Below, piece after piece: positions 1 to 7,868 of a DNA stretch of 64,000 nt. Every line of letters begins with the position of its first letter. Within the stretch, counting starts at the first letter, position 1. The position numbers were made by a program, and so were the translations under genes. The stretch lies in NCBI GenBank assembly GCA_016928915.1, contig JAFGJT010000017.1:62001-126000 (forward strand). Reading direction: 5' to 3'. The notes below the pieces were generated by a model that was given only the letters and a program-made list of their open reading frames with translations, had not been told where the DNA came from and did not search any database. The DNA comes from Candidatus Peregrinibacteria bacterium. Its GTDB lineage: Bacteria > Patescibacteriota > Gracilibacteria > UBA1369 > PNNO01.

Positions 1-45
1 TAGATTTAGCAAAGCAAGGTCTTTTTTCGTATTTTTCTACTAAGG

Positions 46-75
46 TTGCGCATGCAATATCGCATGGGGTATACT
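46..75 (+). promoter_or_regulatory. Promoter of the first gene pair
   Basis: TTGCGC (46-51) and TATACT (70-75) are separated by 18 nt. The ATG of the next gene lies 8 nt after the -10 box, so the transcript would have almost no leader. Confidence 0.55.
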
Positions 76-83
76 TTTCTTGT

Positions 84-248
84 ATGGTTAAAACAATAAA
101 AACAGCTCAGGATATTCAGGATGATATTTTCAGAAAGATGTCGGCCGATCAAAGACTCGAAGTCTGGGTTGGGCTATGGAGGTTAGCCAAAGAGCTTGCA
201 GATGACAAAATAACTTATGGAACAAACGGATCCAAGAGAGCTTCTTAA
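84..248 (+). CDS. Small protein, probable antitoxin-like partner of the nucleotidyltransferase
   Basis: This 54-aa ORF starts at ATG 84. It contains a helix-forming segment of the type FRKMSADQRLEVWVGLWRLA. Short proteins with an 'MSxxQrlevw..L...A' pattern commonly precede nucleotidyltransferase genes in bacteria. It overlaps the next gene by 32 bp, so the two are very likely translated together. A consensus-like promoter sits immediately upstream. The function is inferred from size and position only; the role as antitoxin is not shown by any motif. Confidence 0.6.
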   Translation: MVKTIKTAQDIQDDIFRKMSADQRLEVWVGLWRLAKELADDKITYGTNGSKRAS

Positions 249-780
249 AAATATTGCCGGTATTTTCGAAAAACTGAAACTCCCTTATTCGGTGACCGGA
301 GGCATGGCTGTTTTGATCTGGGGCAGGCCGAGATTTACAGCTGATATTGATATAGTGATTGAAATTAAACCTTCCGATGTTAAAGGTTTGGTGCAAGCTT
401 TGATGGATTTAAGCAAATCCGGTTATATCGACGAAGACATTGCAAACGAGATCGTCAGAAGAGGAGGCGAATTTAATTTTATTGACGGGCCGACGGGTGT
501 TAAGGTTGATTTTTGGGTTTCCGATAATGGAGAATTTGATTTATCCCGCCTTAAAAGACGCGTTGCAAAAGAGATTTTAGGACAGAAGATTTATTTCGTT
601 TCCCCTGAGGATTTAATTTTGAGCAAGTTAAGATGGTTCAAAGAAAGCAGATCAAACAGACATTTGGAAGATGCAGAATCGGTTTTGAAAATTTCCGGAG
701 ATAATTTGGATAAGAATTATTTAGCTGTATGGGCGAACAAACTTGGGATAAGGGATGAATTAGGAAAATTGGGAATGTAA
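217..780 (+). CDS. Nucleotidyltransferase-fold protein (DUF6036 / AbiEii-like)
   Basis: The 187-aa protein carries the minimal nucleotidyltransferase signature near residues 27-48: a G-G-M-A-V segment followed by RFTADIDIVIE, where the two Asp residues separated by one residue would bind metal. A later D-F-W-V segment and a conserved 'SPEDLILSKLRW' motif (about residues 127-138) match the DUF6036/AbiEii-like group, many of which are toxins of type IV toxin-antitoxin systems or act with a small partner. It overlaps the 54-aa ORF upstream, which supports a two-gene module. Substrate and target are unknown. Confidence 0.75.
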   Translation: MEQTDPRELLKNIAGIFEKLKLPYSVTGGMAVLIWGRPRFTADIDIVIEIKPSDVKGLVQALMDLSKSGYIDEDIANEIVRRGGEFNFIDGPTGVKVDFWVSDNGEFDLSRLKRRVAKEILGQKIYFVSPEDLILSKLRWFKESRSNRHLEDAESVLKISGDNLDKNYLAVWANKLGIRDELGKLGM

Positions 781-816
781 AAAAAAGTTCCAGGATAGAC
801 CCGTCCGTTTCGCCAT

Positions 817-1329
817 TTAAATCTTTCTCGCATCAACAGCCCAGTGCAGAAGCATCTGCCTTTGTTTTCGTCTGCAGTCCAAAGCAAACGGCGGGCAGTT
901 CTTTTTTATCTGTGCGATATGGCGTTTTATGGCTTTCCATCTTTTTATCTGCCTTGAGTCTTCTTCGGGAATCCTTCGCCCCATATAATACCTGCAATAC
1001 CACTGAAACCATCCGCGCGGATCCAGCGGGTAAATCCAGCCCTTTTTTTGCCATTCCTGAAGCGAAAGTGAAGCGTTTATTTTAAAGAAGTTTAACTTTG
1101 CATCATGGAACTCATGACAGAGTTTCGCTTTATTAAACCATTTTTTTGGAAATTCGCGCGCACAGTCGGTCATGTATTTGCCGCCAAAAACACCGAGCTC
1201 TAACATTTGTTTCGGACTTAGCTCAGGCTTAAACTGCGGGTCAAAATTTTTTCCTTCGGGTTCGGTTAAATAGTAGGAATAACCTTTCTGCATTAAATCA
1301 TTAACCGTGATTTTTTTATGTCTGACCAT
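817..1329 (-). CDS. Conserved protein of unknown function
   Basis: This 170-aa soluble protein is rich in Trp, Tyr and basic residues. It has a distinctive core, SPKQMLELGVFGGKYMTDC (about residues 39-57), and a second block, RGWFQWYCRYYMGRR (about 105-119). I believe this pattern recurs in other bacteria and in plants without an assigned function; that is memory and has not been searched. The gene starts 8 nt after the stop of the purM-like gene on the same strand, so the two are probably one operon. No catalytic motif is obvious. Confidence 0.7.
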   Translation of the reverse strand: MVRHKKITVNDLMQKGYSYYLTEPEGKNFDPQFKPELSPKQMLELGVFGGKYMTDCAREFPKKWFNKAKLCHEFHDAKLNFFKINASLSLQEWQKKGWIYPLDPRGWFQWYCRYYMGRRIPEEDSRQIKRWKAIKRHIAQIKKNCPPFALDCRRKQRQMLLHWAVDARKI

Positions 1330-1337
1330 TTGAGTTG

Positions 1338-2447
1338 TTATCTCACCGCTAAAGATTTTCCTTCAAACTCAATTTTTTTCGGCAGAATTTTTACGCTCTT
1401 TCCTCCCGTCGATTTTTTAACATATCCCGCGTCTATCGCTTTTATTCTATTTTTTGCGCAGATTTCCAGAATTTTTTTAACATCCTTTTTGGCTGCGTAT
1501 AAAGCAAAACCGCATCCCATATTAAAAGTTCCGTACATTTCTTTGTCGCTTAAACCCGAATGTTTTTGTATGAAATCAAATACCGGAAGGGGCTTGAAAA
1601 TCTTTTCAATAACATAACTAAACGGCTCAACGGCGCGCATCAGTTTTCGCAGACCGTGCCCGGTAATATGAGAAATATAATGAAGTTTAATATTGTTTTT
1701 TATGCAGTCTTTAAGCACCGGAACATATATAAAAGAAGCATCCAGAAGCGCGTCGCCGTACATCCTTTTGTCCGCCATTTTTGTTTTGTATCCGCCTTTG
1801 AGCGAGTCCGCGATTTTTCTGCATAATGTTGCGCCGTTTGCGTGTATGCCCGCGCTTTCAAGAAGAATTATTCTGTCGCCGTCTTTTATGTTTTTTGAAC
1901 TGATTAAGTATTTTTTATCCTTGATAATCCCTACGGCCGACCCTGACAACAAAACAGAATTATCATGAATAATACCCTTTAAGGTAGGGGTTTCGCCGCC
2001 CCCCCAAATTACCGAGGATAAATCACAGGCTTTTTTCCAGCCTTTAACCAGATCCTTTTGTCTTTTTAAATCTTGAAACCAGTGCGAATCACCAACGGCA
2101 AGATGCATCGCTATTGAAACGGGCAGCGCGCCGAGAGTTATCAAATCATTCACAATCGTACCCACCGTATCCTGCGCTATTTTATCGTAATAACTTTTAC
2201 CCGTGATTTTATACATTGCATCCGCAATAAGATTTTTTGTGCCGAGACCTTCTTCAACATGAGCAAGCCAGCAGAAACCCATGTCTATCAAAAAAGCGCT
2301 TTCTCCCCGGCTTTTTGCAACTTCTTTAATCTGTAAATAATCAATGTTCCCGTCCGTTGATTTTGCCGCTTTCTGCGCCGCGATTTTAAACGGATCAAGA
2401 AGATCGTAATGAACGCCGCTTGATTTATAGTCCAATTTTTTAGCCAT
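1338..2447 (-). CDS. purM: PurM-like AIR synthase family protein
   Basis: The 369-aa protein matches the PurM fold (phosphoribosylformylglycinamidine cyclo-ligase). Its N-terminal LDYKSSGVHYD is typical, and EEGLGTKN (about residues 67-74) sits where PurM has the DGVGTK nucleotide-binding motif. DTVGTIVNDLITLGA (about 93-107) corresponds to the DxxGxxxVNDL region, and the C-terminal half has a glycine-rich GGGETPTLKG. The Asp-to-Glu change in the nucleotide motif, and the absence of other purine genes nearby, leave open that this is a PurM relative with another substrate. It is the first gene of a two-gene operon. Confidence 0.75.
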   Translation of the reverse strand: MAKKLDYKSSGVHYDLLDPFKIAAQKAAKSTDGNIDYLQIKEVAKSRGESAFLIDMGFCWLAHVEEGLGTKNLIADAMYKITGKSYYDKIAQDTVGTIVNDLITLGALPVSIAMHLAVGDSHWFQDLKRQKDLVKGWKKACDLSSVIWGGGETPTLKGIIHDNSVLLSGSAVGIIKDKKYLISSKNIKDGDRIILLESAGIHANGATLCRKIADSLKGGYKTKMADKRMYGDALLDASFIYVPVLKDCIKNNIKLHYISHITGHGLRKLMRAVEPFSYVIEKIFKPLPVFDFIQKHSGLSDKEMYGTFNMGCGFALYAAKKDVKKILEICAKNRIKAIDAGYVKKSTGGKSVKILPKKIEFEGKSLAVR

Positions 2448-2473
2448 TTTAAATAGATTTATTGTTCGCTTCT

Positions 2474-2505
2474 ATTATAACCAAAAATTATTCAAGTGAT
2501 ATAAT
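2474..2505. promoter_or_regulatory. Divergent -10 boxes
   Basis: A TATAAT reading on the minus strand (2474-2479) would serve purM. Another TATAAT on the plus strand (2500-2505) would serve the acyltransferase. Neither has a good -35 box. Confidence 0.4.
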
Positions 2506-2542
2506 AAATTTCGTTCAGATTGTACTCTCAACAATTTAATAT

Positions 2543-3286
2543 CTGAAGTCAAAAAATTTCACATCACGTTTCTGGGAAGTTGATTTCATACGCGGAACAG
2601 CGGTTGTTTTTATGATCATATATCATATTTTTTTTGATCTCGGCTATCTGGGGTATATGCCCGGCATTTTAGGAAATTGGACATTAACAATCATTGGGAG
2701 ATCCGCTTTTGTAATATTCCTTGTTGTTTGTGGTGTTTCGCTTTCTTTAAGCCGTTCAAGAATTGTATCGCAGGGTCAAAAATTATTGTTCATTAAATAT
2801 TTAAAACGCGGTTTTTTTATATTTTTTCTGGGGCTGTTGATAACCTTGGCCACAAAAATATATATCGGGCAGGGCTATGTGATTTTTGGCATTTTGCACC
2901 TAATCGGACTTTCCGTAATAATTTCTTATCCGTTTTTGAAATTTACTTTTATTAATATAATAATCGGCGCGGTTTTTTTAATCTTTGGATTTTTTCTTTT
3001 GACTTTTTCATTTCATATACCATGGTTTTTATGGCTGGGCTTCAAGCCCGAAGGGTTTTACACCTTGGATTATTTCCCGGTTTTTCCTTATTTCGGATTT
3101 GTTTTAATAGGTATAGGAGCGGGGAATATATTATATAAAAATTTCAGAAGGCGATTTTCGCTTCCGGATCATGCAAAATTTTTATTAATTAAAGCAATTG
3201 AATTTCTCGGCAGAAATTCATTATATATTTATCTGGTTCATCAGCCGGTTATAATAGGAGTGATAATGATTTTAAATTATGTATAA
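2543..3286 (+). CDS. DUF1624 / heparan-alpha-glucosaminide N-acetyltransferase-like membrane protein
   Basis: This integral membrane protein has about seven hydrophobic segments. The family's N-terminal motif (Arg-Phe-Trp-Glu-x-Asp-Phe-x-Arg-Gly) is encoded from 2567, upstream of the first ATG (2612). The true start must therefore be upstream, where the only candidate after the in-frame stop at 2537 is a CTG at 2543. Further landmarks are YHIFFDL, which follows the first segment, and a C-terminal 'LGRNSLYIYLVHQP' typical of acyltransferases of this clan. It probably transfers acyl groups to envelope sugars. The last 8 bp overlap the following gene. Confidence 0.7.
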   Translation: MKSKNFTSRFWEVDFIRGTAVVFMIIYHIFFDLGYLGYMPGILGNWTLTIIGRSAFVIFLVVCGVSLSLSRSRIVSQGQKLLFIKYLKRGFFIFFLGLLITLATKIYIGQGYVIFGILHLIGLSVIISYPFLKFTFINIIIGAVFLIFGFFLLTFSFHIPWFLWLGFKPEGFYTLDYFPVFPYFGFVLIGIGAGNILYKNFRRRFSLPDHAKFLLIKAIEFLGRNSLYIYLVHQPVIIGVIMILNYV

Positions 3287-4019
3287 AAAAAGAACCATAT
3301 ATGTGTTTATTTTAGCAATACTGATTGCGGTTATTTTTATATTGATTTATCTGGTCAATCAAAAAGAGGAGCGCAAATTTGCGGCTGATGGGCAAATTGA
3401 AATTGCGCCCAAGACACAGATGCAGGAAGCACAAACAGAACCAGAACCGGAACGCCAACCGGAATCCGAGTCCGAGAAAGCAACCTCGGCTTTAATATCG
3501 TATCTTTCGGAATACAATTTTGCTCAAACCTATAACGACTGCGCTCCTTATAATGCAGCGGCGGTTGTCAGAGCTTTAACGGGAACAAATGTATCGTCAG
3601 CGGAATTTGCAAGAACAATTTCTTATAGAATGGAATATAACTGGACTCTTCCGGAAGGCATCATCAAGCAGCTTAATCAAAATGATATTTCAACCCTGAT
3701 ACCCGACTTGTCCGCAATAAACGATTTGGAAAAAATCGAATATTTGCGCGACCGGCTTTTGCAAAAACATCCGGTGATTTTGCTCGTTAAAAAAGAGGAT
3801 TTTCAGCATTACATAACTATATTCGGTTTTGATTCAACAAAGGACGAATTTTATATTTACGATTCGTTAATGGAGCGTTTGGAGGGAGGTTTAACAAAAG
3901 ATGAAAACTCAGATATGCCTGGCAATAAAACTTTAACCACCGCAGAGTTGCTAAAGGCATGGTCGGGCGGCGAACTAAAGGGAAAATACAATTGGTATGC
4001 CATAGTATGTTCATATTGA
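3279..4019 (+). CDS. Membrane-anchored C39-like cysteine peptidase
   Basis: The 246-aa protein has an N-terminal transmembrane anchor (residues about 7-27) and a Glu/Pro/Gln-rich linker. Its extracellular domain resembles peptidase family C39: Cys in TYNDCAPYNAAAVVRAL (about 84-100), His in QHYITIFGFD (about 177-186) and an Asp in FYIYDS a few residues later form a plausible triad. Such domains cleave or bind peptides on the outer face. It overlaps the acyltransferase by 8 bp, indicating co-transcription. The substrate is unknown. Confidence 0.7.
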   Translation: MYKKRTIYVFILAILIAVIFILIYLVNQKEERKFAADGQIEIAPKTQMQEAQTEPEPERQPESESEKATSALISYLSEYNFAQTYNDCAPYNAAAVVRALTGTNVSSAEFARTISYRMEYNWTLPEGIIKQLNQNDISTLIPDLSAINDLEKIEYLRDRLLQKHPVILLVKKEDFQHYITIFGFDSTKDEFYIYDSLMERLEGGLTKDENSDMPGNKTLTTAELLKAWSGGELKGKYNWYAIVCSY

Positions 4020-4029
4020 TAAATTCTAC

Positions 4030-4057
4030 TTGCACCCCTCGTTTCTTCTGCTATAAT
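4030..4057 (+). promoter_or_regulatory. Promoter of the HTH/coiled-coil gene
   Basis: TTGCAC (4030-4035) and TATAAT (4052-4057) are separated by 16 nt. Confidence 0.65.
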
Positions 4058-4108
4058 AAAAGTCCATTTAAGGGTTGATTACCCAAAATTTATTCTTAAA
4101 TTTTTATC

Positions 4109-4561
4109 ATGGCGCAAACATTTTTGACTATTCATGAGGCTGCTTTGCTCTCCAGTAAATCGGTTCAGACAATCAGAAGAGCGATAAAAGGCAAAAAAAT
4201 CAAAGCGCGAAAATCAAAAACACCTCAGGGATATAATTACATGGTTGATCGCCAGAGCCTCATTTCAATATATAATTTAAAAGAAGAGCAGATTGCAAAA
4301 AATCAGGAAAACACCCAAGTTAAAGACGAAACAAAAAACGAGACTGCAAAACAACAAAAAAAACTGGCAAAGAATTTTGTGACATCCGATGACCTGAATA
4401 TTTTTAAAGATACAATGCAGAAGCTTATTGACCAGCATGAAAAAGATAAAGAGAATTTATTCAGGCTTATAAAAACTTTTCAGGACAGAATGGTTGTGCT
4501 TGAAAATCAGGTAAAAATGCTGGAGGCCCCAAAAAAGAAGTGGTTCCGGTTCTGGAGATAG
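4109..4561 (+). CDS. Helix-turn-helix protein with C-terminal coiled coil
   Basis: In this 150-aa protein, residues 1-52 resemble an excisionase/MerR-type HTH: FLTIHEAALLSSKSVQTIRR followed by a wing. Residues about 60-140 are highly charged and heptad-like (a coiled coil), and the protein ends with a tryptophan-rich tail. It has its own promoter and is followed 21 nt later by the lipid kinase gene. A DNA-binding role is inferred from the HTH alone; no target is visible. Confidence 0.65.
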   Translation: MAQTFLTIHEAALLSSKSVQTIRRAIKGKKIKARKSKTPQGYNYMVDRQSLISIYNLKEEQIAKNQENTQVKDETKNETAKQQKKLAKNFVTSDDLNIFKDTMQKLIDQHEKDKENLFRLIKTFQDRMVVLENQVKMLEAPKKKWFRFWR

Positions 4562-4582
4562 TAAAGCTCTGAATTTTTCCCC

Positions 4583-5233
4583 ATGAAAAAAAAACTTAAA
4601 AAAGAAATACTCCGAAAACTTTTTCATTTATATCAGCTGCCGGTAATTGTGGGATATATTGTGCTTAAATATTATTTTTCCGAAGGAATAGCGGTTTTTG
4701 CGCTGGCCATTGTTTTAATGCTTATTATTGAGCTTGAATCGCTGCGCTTGGAATGGAAAGTTAAAGTGCCGGATTTTCTTGGTATTATGCGCAAGCATGA
4801 AAGAAGCCGCGTAACCGGTTCTTTATACATGATTATTTCAACAATAATAGTTTTTTCGGTTTTTGATTTTAAAATCGCATTGGTGGCGTTGCTGCTAACG
4901 GTGTTTGGTGATCTTGCGTCCGCGATCATAGGAATAAGATTTGGTAAACACAGGCTGAAAAACGGCAAGTCATGGGAGGGATTGATAGGAGGATTGGTGA
5001 TAAATCTTCTTGTCGCAATGATATTTTTGGCTCAATACCCGTTGGTGGCAATAACAATGGCGGCTGTCGCAAGTTTTACAGAATTAACAACATATAAACT
5101 TGATGACAATTTAACAGTACCTCTTTTTTCGGCTTTTTTTGGGCATACAATAGCGTATGTGCTGGGTATAAGTTTTGTGCAGCTTACAAATCCGATGCAG
5201 GATTTATATATTTTTCTGCAGACATTTTTATAA
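4583..5233 (+). CDS. CTP-dependent dolichol/phytol/diacylglycerol kinase family protein
   Basis: This 216-aa polytopic membrane protein carries the SEC59/DGK1/VTE5-family signature: FGDLASAIIGIRFGKH (about residues 109-124), followed by GKSWEGLIGG and a late DDNLTVPLFSA. Members phosphorylate polyprenols or diacylglycerol using CTP. Here the likely role is recycling or activating a lipid carrier for envelope synthesis, or phospholipid salvage. Which lipid is used cannot be read from sequence. It lies downstream of the HTH gene on the same strand. Confidence 0.8.
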   Translation: MKKKLKKEILRKLFHLYQLPVIVGYIVLKYYFSEGIAVFALAIVLMLIIELESLRLEWKVKVPDFLGIMRKHERSRVTGSLYMIISTIIVFSVFDFKIALVALLLTVFGDLASAIIGIRFGKHRLKNGKSWEGLIGGLVINLLVAMIFLAQYPLVAITMAAVASFTELTTYKLDDNLTVPLFSAFFGHTIAYVLGISFVQLTNPMQDLYIFLQTFL

Positions 5234-5345
5234 GATTTTGTAGTTCCAACCGAGCGCCTTTAAATGTCAATTGTTTTTTTTTGCTAATGAAATAAAAAGT
5301 GCTAATTTGTGTGTGTCAAATTTTAAGCATTAACCCCAACCCGAA

Positions 5346-6593
5346 ATGTCATTCTTCGAAAATGCAATCAAGCAGATAAACGAAGCTGCCGAAATTATGA
5401 AGCTTGATAAAGATATTGTGACAATTTTAAGCCATCCGAAGAGAATATTGACCGTGACAATGCCCGTAAGAATGGATAACGGGGAGGTAAAAGTTTTTGA
5501 AGGTTTTCGCGTTCAGCATAATGACATACCGGGTCCTTATAAAGGGGGAATAAGATACCATCAGCAGGTTGATATGGATGAGGTCAAAGCTCTCGCAACT
5601 TTGATGACAATGAAGTGCGCGGTTGTGGGCATTCCTTTGGGCGGTGGAAAAGGCGGTATCATAGTTAATCCAAAAGAACTTTCCAAAAGAGAACTTGAGC
5701 AGTTAACAAGAAAATATGTTGAAAGGATTGAGGCTTTTATAGGACCTGAAATTGACGTGCCCGCTCCCGATGTCAATACAACTCCCGAAATCATGGCATG
5801 GATAGCTGATGAGTATTCAAAACTAAAAAGAAAAAATCAACTGGGTGTTGTAACGGGCAAACCGTTAGAAGTGGGCGGTTCGCAGGGCCGCGGAGACGCA
5901 ACTTCACAGGGCGGCTGTTATGTGCTTGAAGAATTCGCAAAAGAGAGAAATGTTGATCCTTCAAAAACATCAATAATCATTCAGGGATTCGGCAATGCAG
6001 GTGCGCATATGGCAAGAATACTTTCAGGGCAGGGTTATAAAATTGTGGGAGTTTCTGATTCGCAGGGAGGTTTATACTGCGAGGCCGGGCTGGACGTGGC
6101 AAAAATATCAGCATGCAAAGCAGAACAGGGAAGCGTTACAAAATGCGACAGTATATGCACTAACGGCAAGGTTGTGGACAATGAAGGTTTGCTTGCTTCA
6201 CAGTGCGATATTTTAATACTAGCGGCGTTCGAAAATCAGGTAAGGGAAGACAATGCAAACAACATAAAGGCAAAATACATTCTTGAACTTGCCAACGGCC
6301 CCATAACCCCCGAAGCCGATAAAATTCTTGCGGGAAAAGGCGTAGAAATAATTCCCGATATTCTTGCAAACGCAGGCGGCGTTACGGTAAGTTATTTCGA
6401 ACTTGTTCAGAACCAGATGAATTATTACTGGACAGCTGAGGAAGTACAGCAAAAATTACATCCGATCATGGTTGATGCGTGGAAAAGACTTTCAGAATAT
6501 CAGAAAAAATACAGCTGCACATTAAGACAGGCTGCATTTGTTTCCGCCATGACAAGGCTGGAAAAAATGATAAAAGCAAGAGGGATCGAATAA
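5346..6593 (+). CDS. gdhA: Glutamate dehydrogenase (Glu/Leu/Phe/Val dehydrogenase family)
   Basis: The 415-aa enzyme converts glutamate to 2-oxoglutarate and ammonia with NAD(P). The substrate-binding and catalytic region shows PYKGGIRYH (about residues 64-72), MKCAVVGIPLGGGKGG (about 90-105) with the catalytic Lys, and PAPDVNTTPEIMAWI. The C-terminal Rossmann domain shows the nucleotide motif GFGNAG. Length is normal for hexameric bacterial or archaeal types. Immediately downstream lies the wreck of a pyruvate phosphate dikinase gene, so the locus once linked amino-acid and pyruvate metabolism. Confidence 0.93.
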   Translation: MSFFENAIKQINEAAEIMKLDKDIVTILSHPKRILTVTMPVRMDNGEVKVFEGFRVQHNDIPGPYKGGIRYHQQVDMDEVKALATLMTMKCAVVGIPLGGGKGGIIVNPKELSKRELEQLTRKYVERIEAFIGPEIDVPAPDVNTTPEIMAWIADEYSKLKRKNQLGVVTGKPLEVGGSQGRGDATSQGGCYVLEEFAKERNVDPSKTSIIIQGFGNAGAHMARILSGQGYKIVGVSDSQGGLYCEAGLDVAKISACKAEQGSVTKCDSICTNGKVVDNEGLLASQCDILILAAFENQVREDNANNIKAKYILELANGPITPEADKILAGKGVEIIPDILANAGGVTVSYFELVQNQMNYYWTAEEVQQKLHPIMVDAWKRLSEYQKKYSCTLRQAAFVSAMTRLEKMIKARGIE

Positions 6594-6620
6594 TAAACAA
6601 TATCATTAACCCACCTCCCG

Positions 6621-6958
6621 ATGCAGTTTATCTATTCGTTCAAAGAGGGTAACCGTACTATGAAAGATACTCTGGGCGGCTCAACGGGTGAGGTGATTTT
6701 AGGAGAAGTAGCCACAATTGAACCAAAATTCACATTGAGATAATAGATTTTGAAGGTGTAGGATATTTGATGGAATTAACGGTAAAAAATGCAAAGTCCG
6801 TCAATAAGGAAATCGAAGTCGCAATCTGCGGCGAGCAGGGCGGCGACCCTAAATCAGTTGAGTTTTGCCATAAAATCGGCCTCGATTATGTAAGCTGTTC
6901 GCCGTACAGAGTGCCGATTGCAATACTTGCCGCGGCGCAGGCGAAACTTTCAGCATAG
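6621..6958 (+). pseudogene. ppdK: Remnant of pyruvate, phosphate dikinase
   Basis: Three separate pieces of a protein normally near 880 aa survive within 340 bp. Piece 1 (from ATG 6621) is the PPDK N-terminus, YSFKEGNRTMKDTLGG. It is fused in frame to a piece from the end of the central phosphohistidine domain, STGEVILGEVATIEP, which stops at 6741. The third piece (6746-6958, a different frame) is the PPDK C-terminus, with DFEGVGYLMELTV and ICGEQGGDPKSVEFCHKIGL followed by YVSCSPYRVPIA. The active-site His domain and the ATP-grasp domain are gone, so no activity is possible. An assembly collapse is a less likely explanation. Confidence 0.85.
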
Positions 6959-6963
6959 ATTCT

Positions 6964-7857
6964 TTAATCTTTCCCCCAGTGCAGCTTCTGCCTTAAAACC
7001 TTATAATAATTTCCTCCGGTTATGCGGAGCATATCAAAATATCTTGATGATTTTCTAAATTTTATTTCATCACCGTATGAAAGATCAAAAGTTTCCTGCC
7101 CGTCTATAGTTAGACCCACATGTTCTTTTACCCTGTGCGTCTGAACAACCACTTTTAATTGTCTGTCGTTTGGAATAATTATAGGCCGTATTGAAAGAGA
7201 AGCGGGGCAGATCGGCACTATTACAAACGAATCAACGGATGGATGAATTATAGGCCCTCCTGCGGATAATGCGTGGGCCGTTGAGCCTGTGGGTGTTGCA
7301 ACAATAATTCCGTCAGCTTCGAATTCTGTGATTTTTCTTTGATTAACTTCAAGGCGCAGGTCAATCAGGCGCGCAAAAAGTCCCTGATTAATTACAGCAT
7401 CGTTAAGCGCAAGAGAAGTAAAGGTTTTTTCATTGTCTCTGTACACAGTCACTCTTAGCAAAAATCTTCTGTCAATTACATAATGCCCCTGAAAAATTTT
7501 ATCCAGGCTGTAATACATTTTATCTTCCGTACATTCCGTTAAAAATCCTTTGGTGCCAAGATTAACACCAAGAACCGGCACTTTTTTTTTGCCGATTCTT
7601 CTGGCGGTTTTTAACAGCGTGCCGTCGCCGCCCAGAATAATGGCCATATCAGCGTTTTTTAAAAGCCATTCCTTTTTGTTGCCTTCAACGCTTCCGTCAA
7701 GAAGTTCGGCCAGATTATTATCATAAAGTATCTTTTTGTTCTTTTTTTTAAGATATTCAATAAGCCCAAGAACAACATCTTTTTTTACAATAATGTTCCT
7801 TTTCGCTATGATGGCGATTTTTTGAAGATTGTAAGGAAGTTTTGCGGTTGTTGTCAT
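6964..7857 (-). CDS. nadK: NAD kinase
   Basis: The 297-aa enzyme phosphorylates NAD to NADP. The family hallmarks are visible: the GGDGTLLKTAR motif (about residues 76-86), GVNLGTKGFLTE (about 97-108) and TPTGSTAHALSAGGPI with the second glycine-rich loop. It follows the GT4 gene by 11 nt on the same strand, so the two are probably co-transcribed although functionally unrelated. It is the only source of NADP in the window. Confidence 0.93.
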   Translation of the reverse strand: MTTTAKLPYNLQKIAIIAKRNIIVKKDVVLGLIEYLKKKNKKILYDNNLAELLDGSVEGNKKEWLLKNADMAIILGGDGTLLKTARRIGKKKVPVLGVNLGTKGFLTECTEDKMYYSLDKIFQGHYVIDRRFLLRVTVYRDNEKTFTSLALNDAVINQGLFARLIDLRLEVNQRKITEFEADGIIVATPTGSTAHALSAGGPIIHPSVDSFVIVPICPASLSIRPIIIPNDRQLKVVVQTHRVKEHVGLTIDGQETFDLSYGDEIKFRKSSRYFDMLRITGGNYYKVLRQKLHWGKD

Positions 7858-7868
7858 ACGTCTTAATA

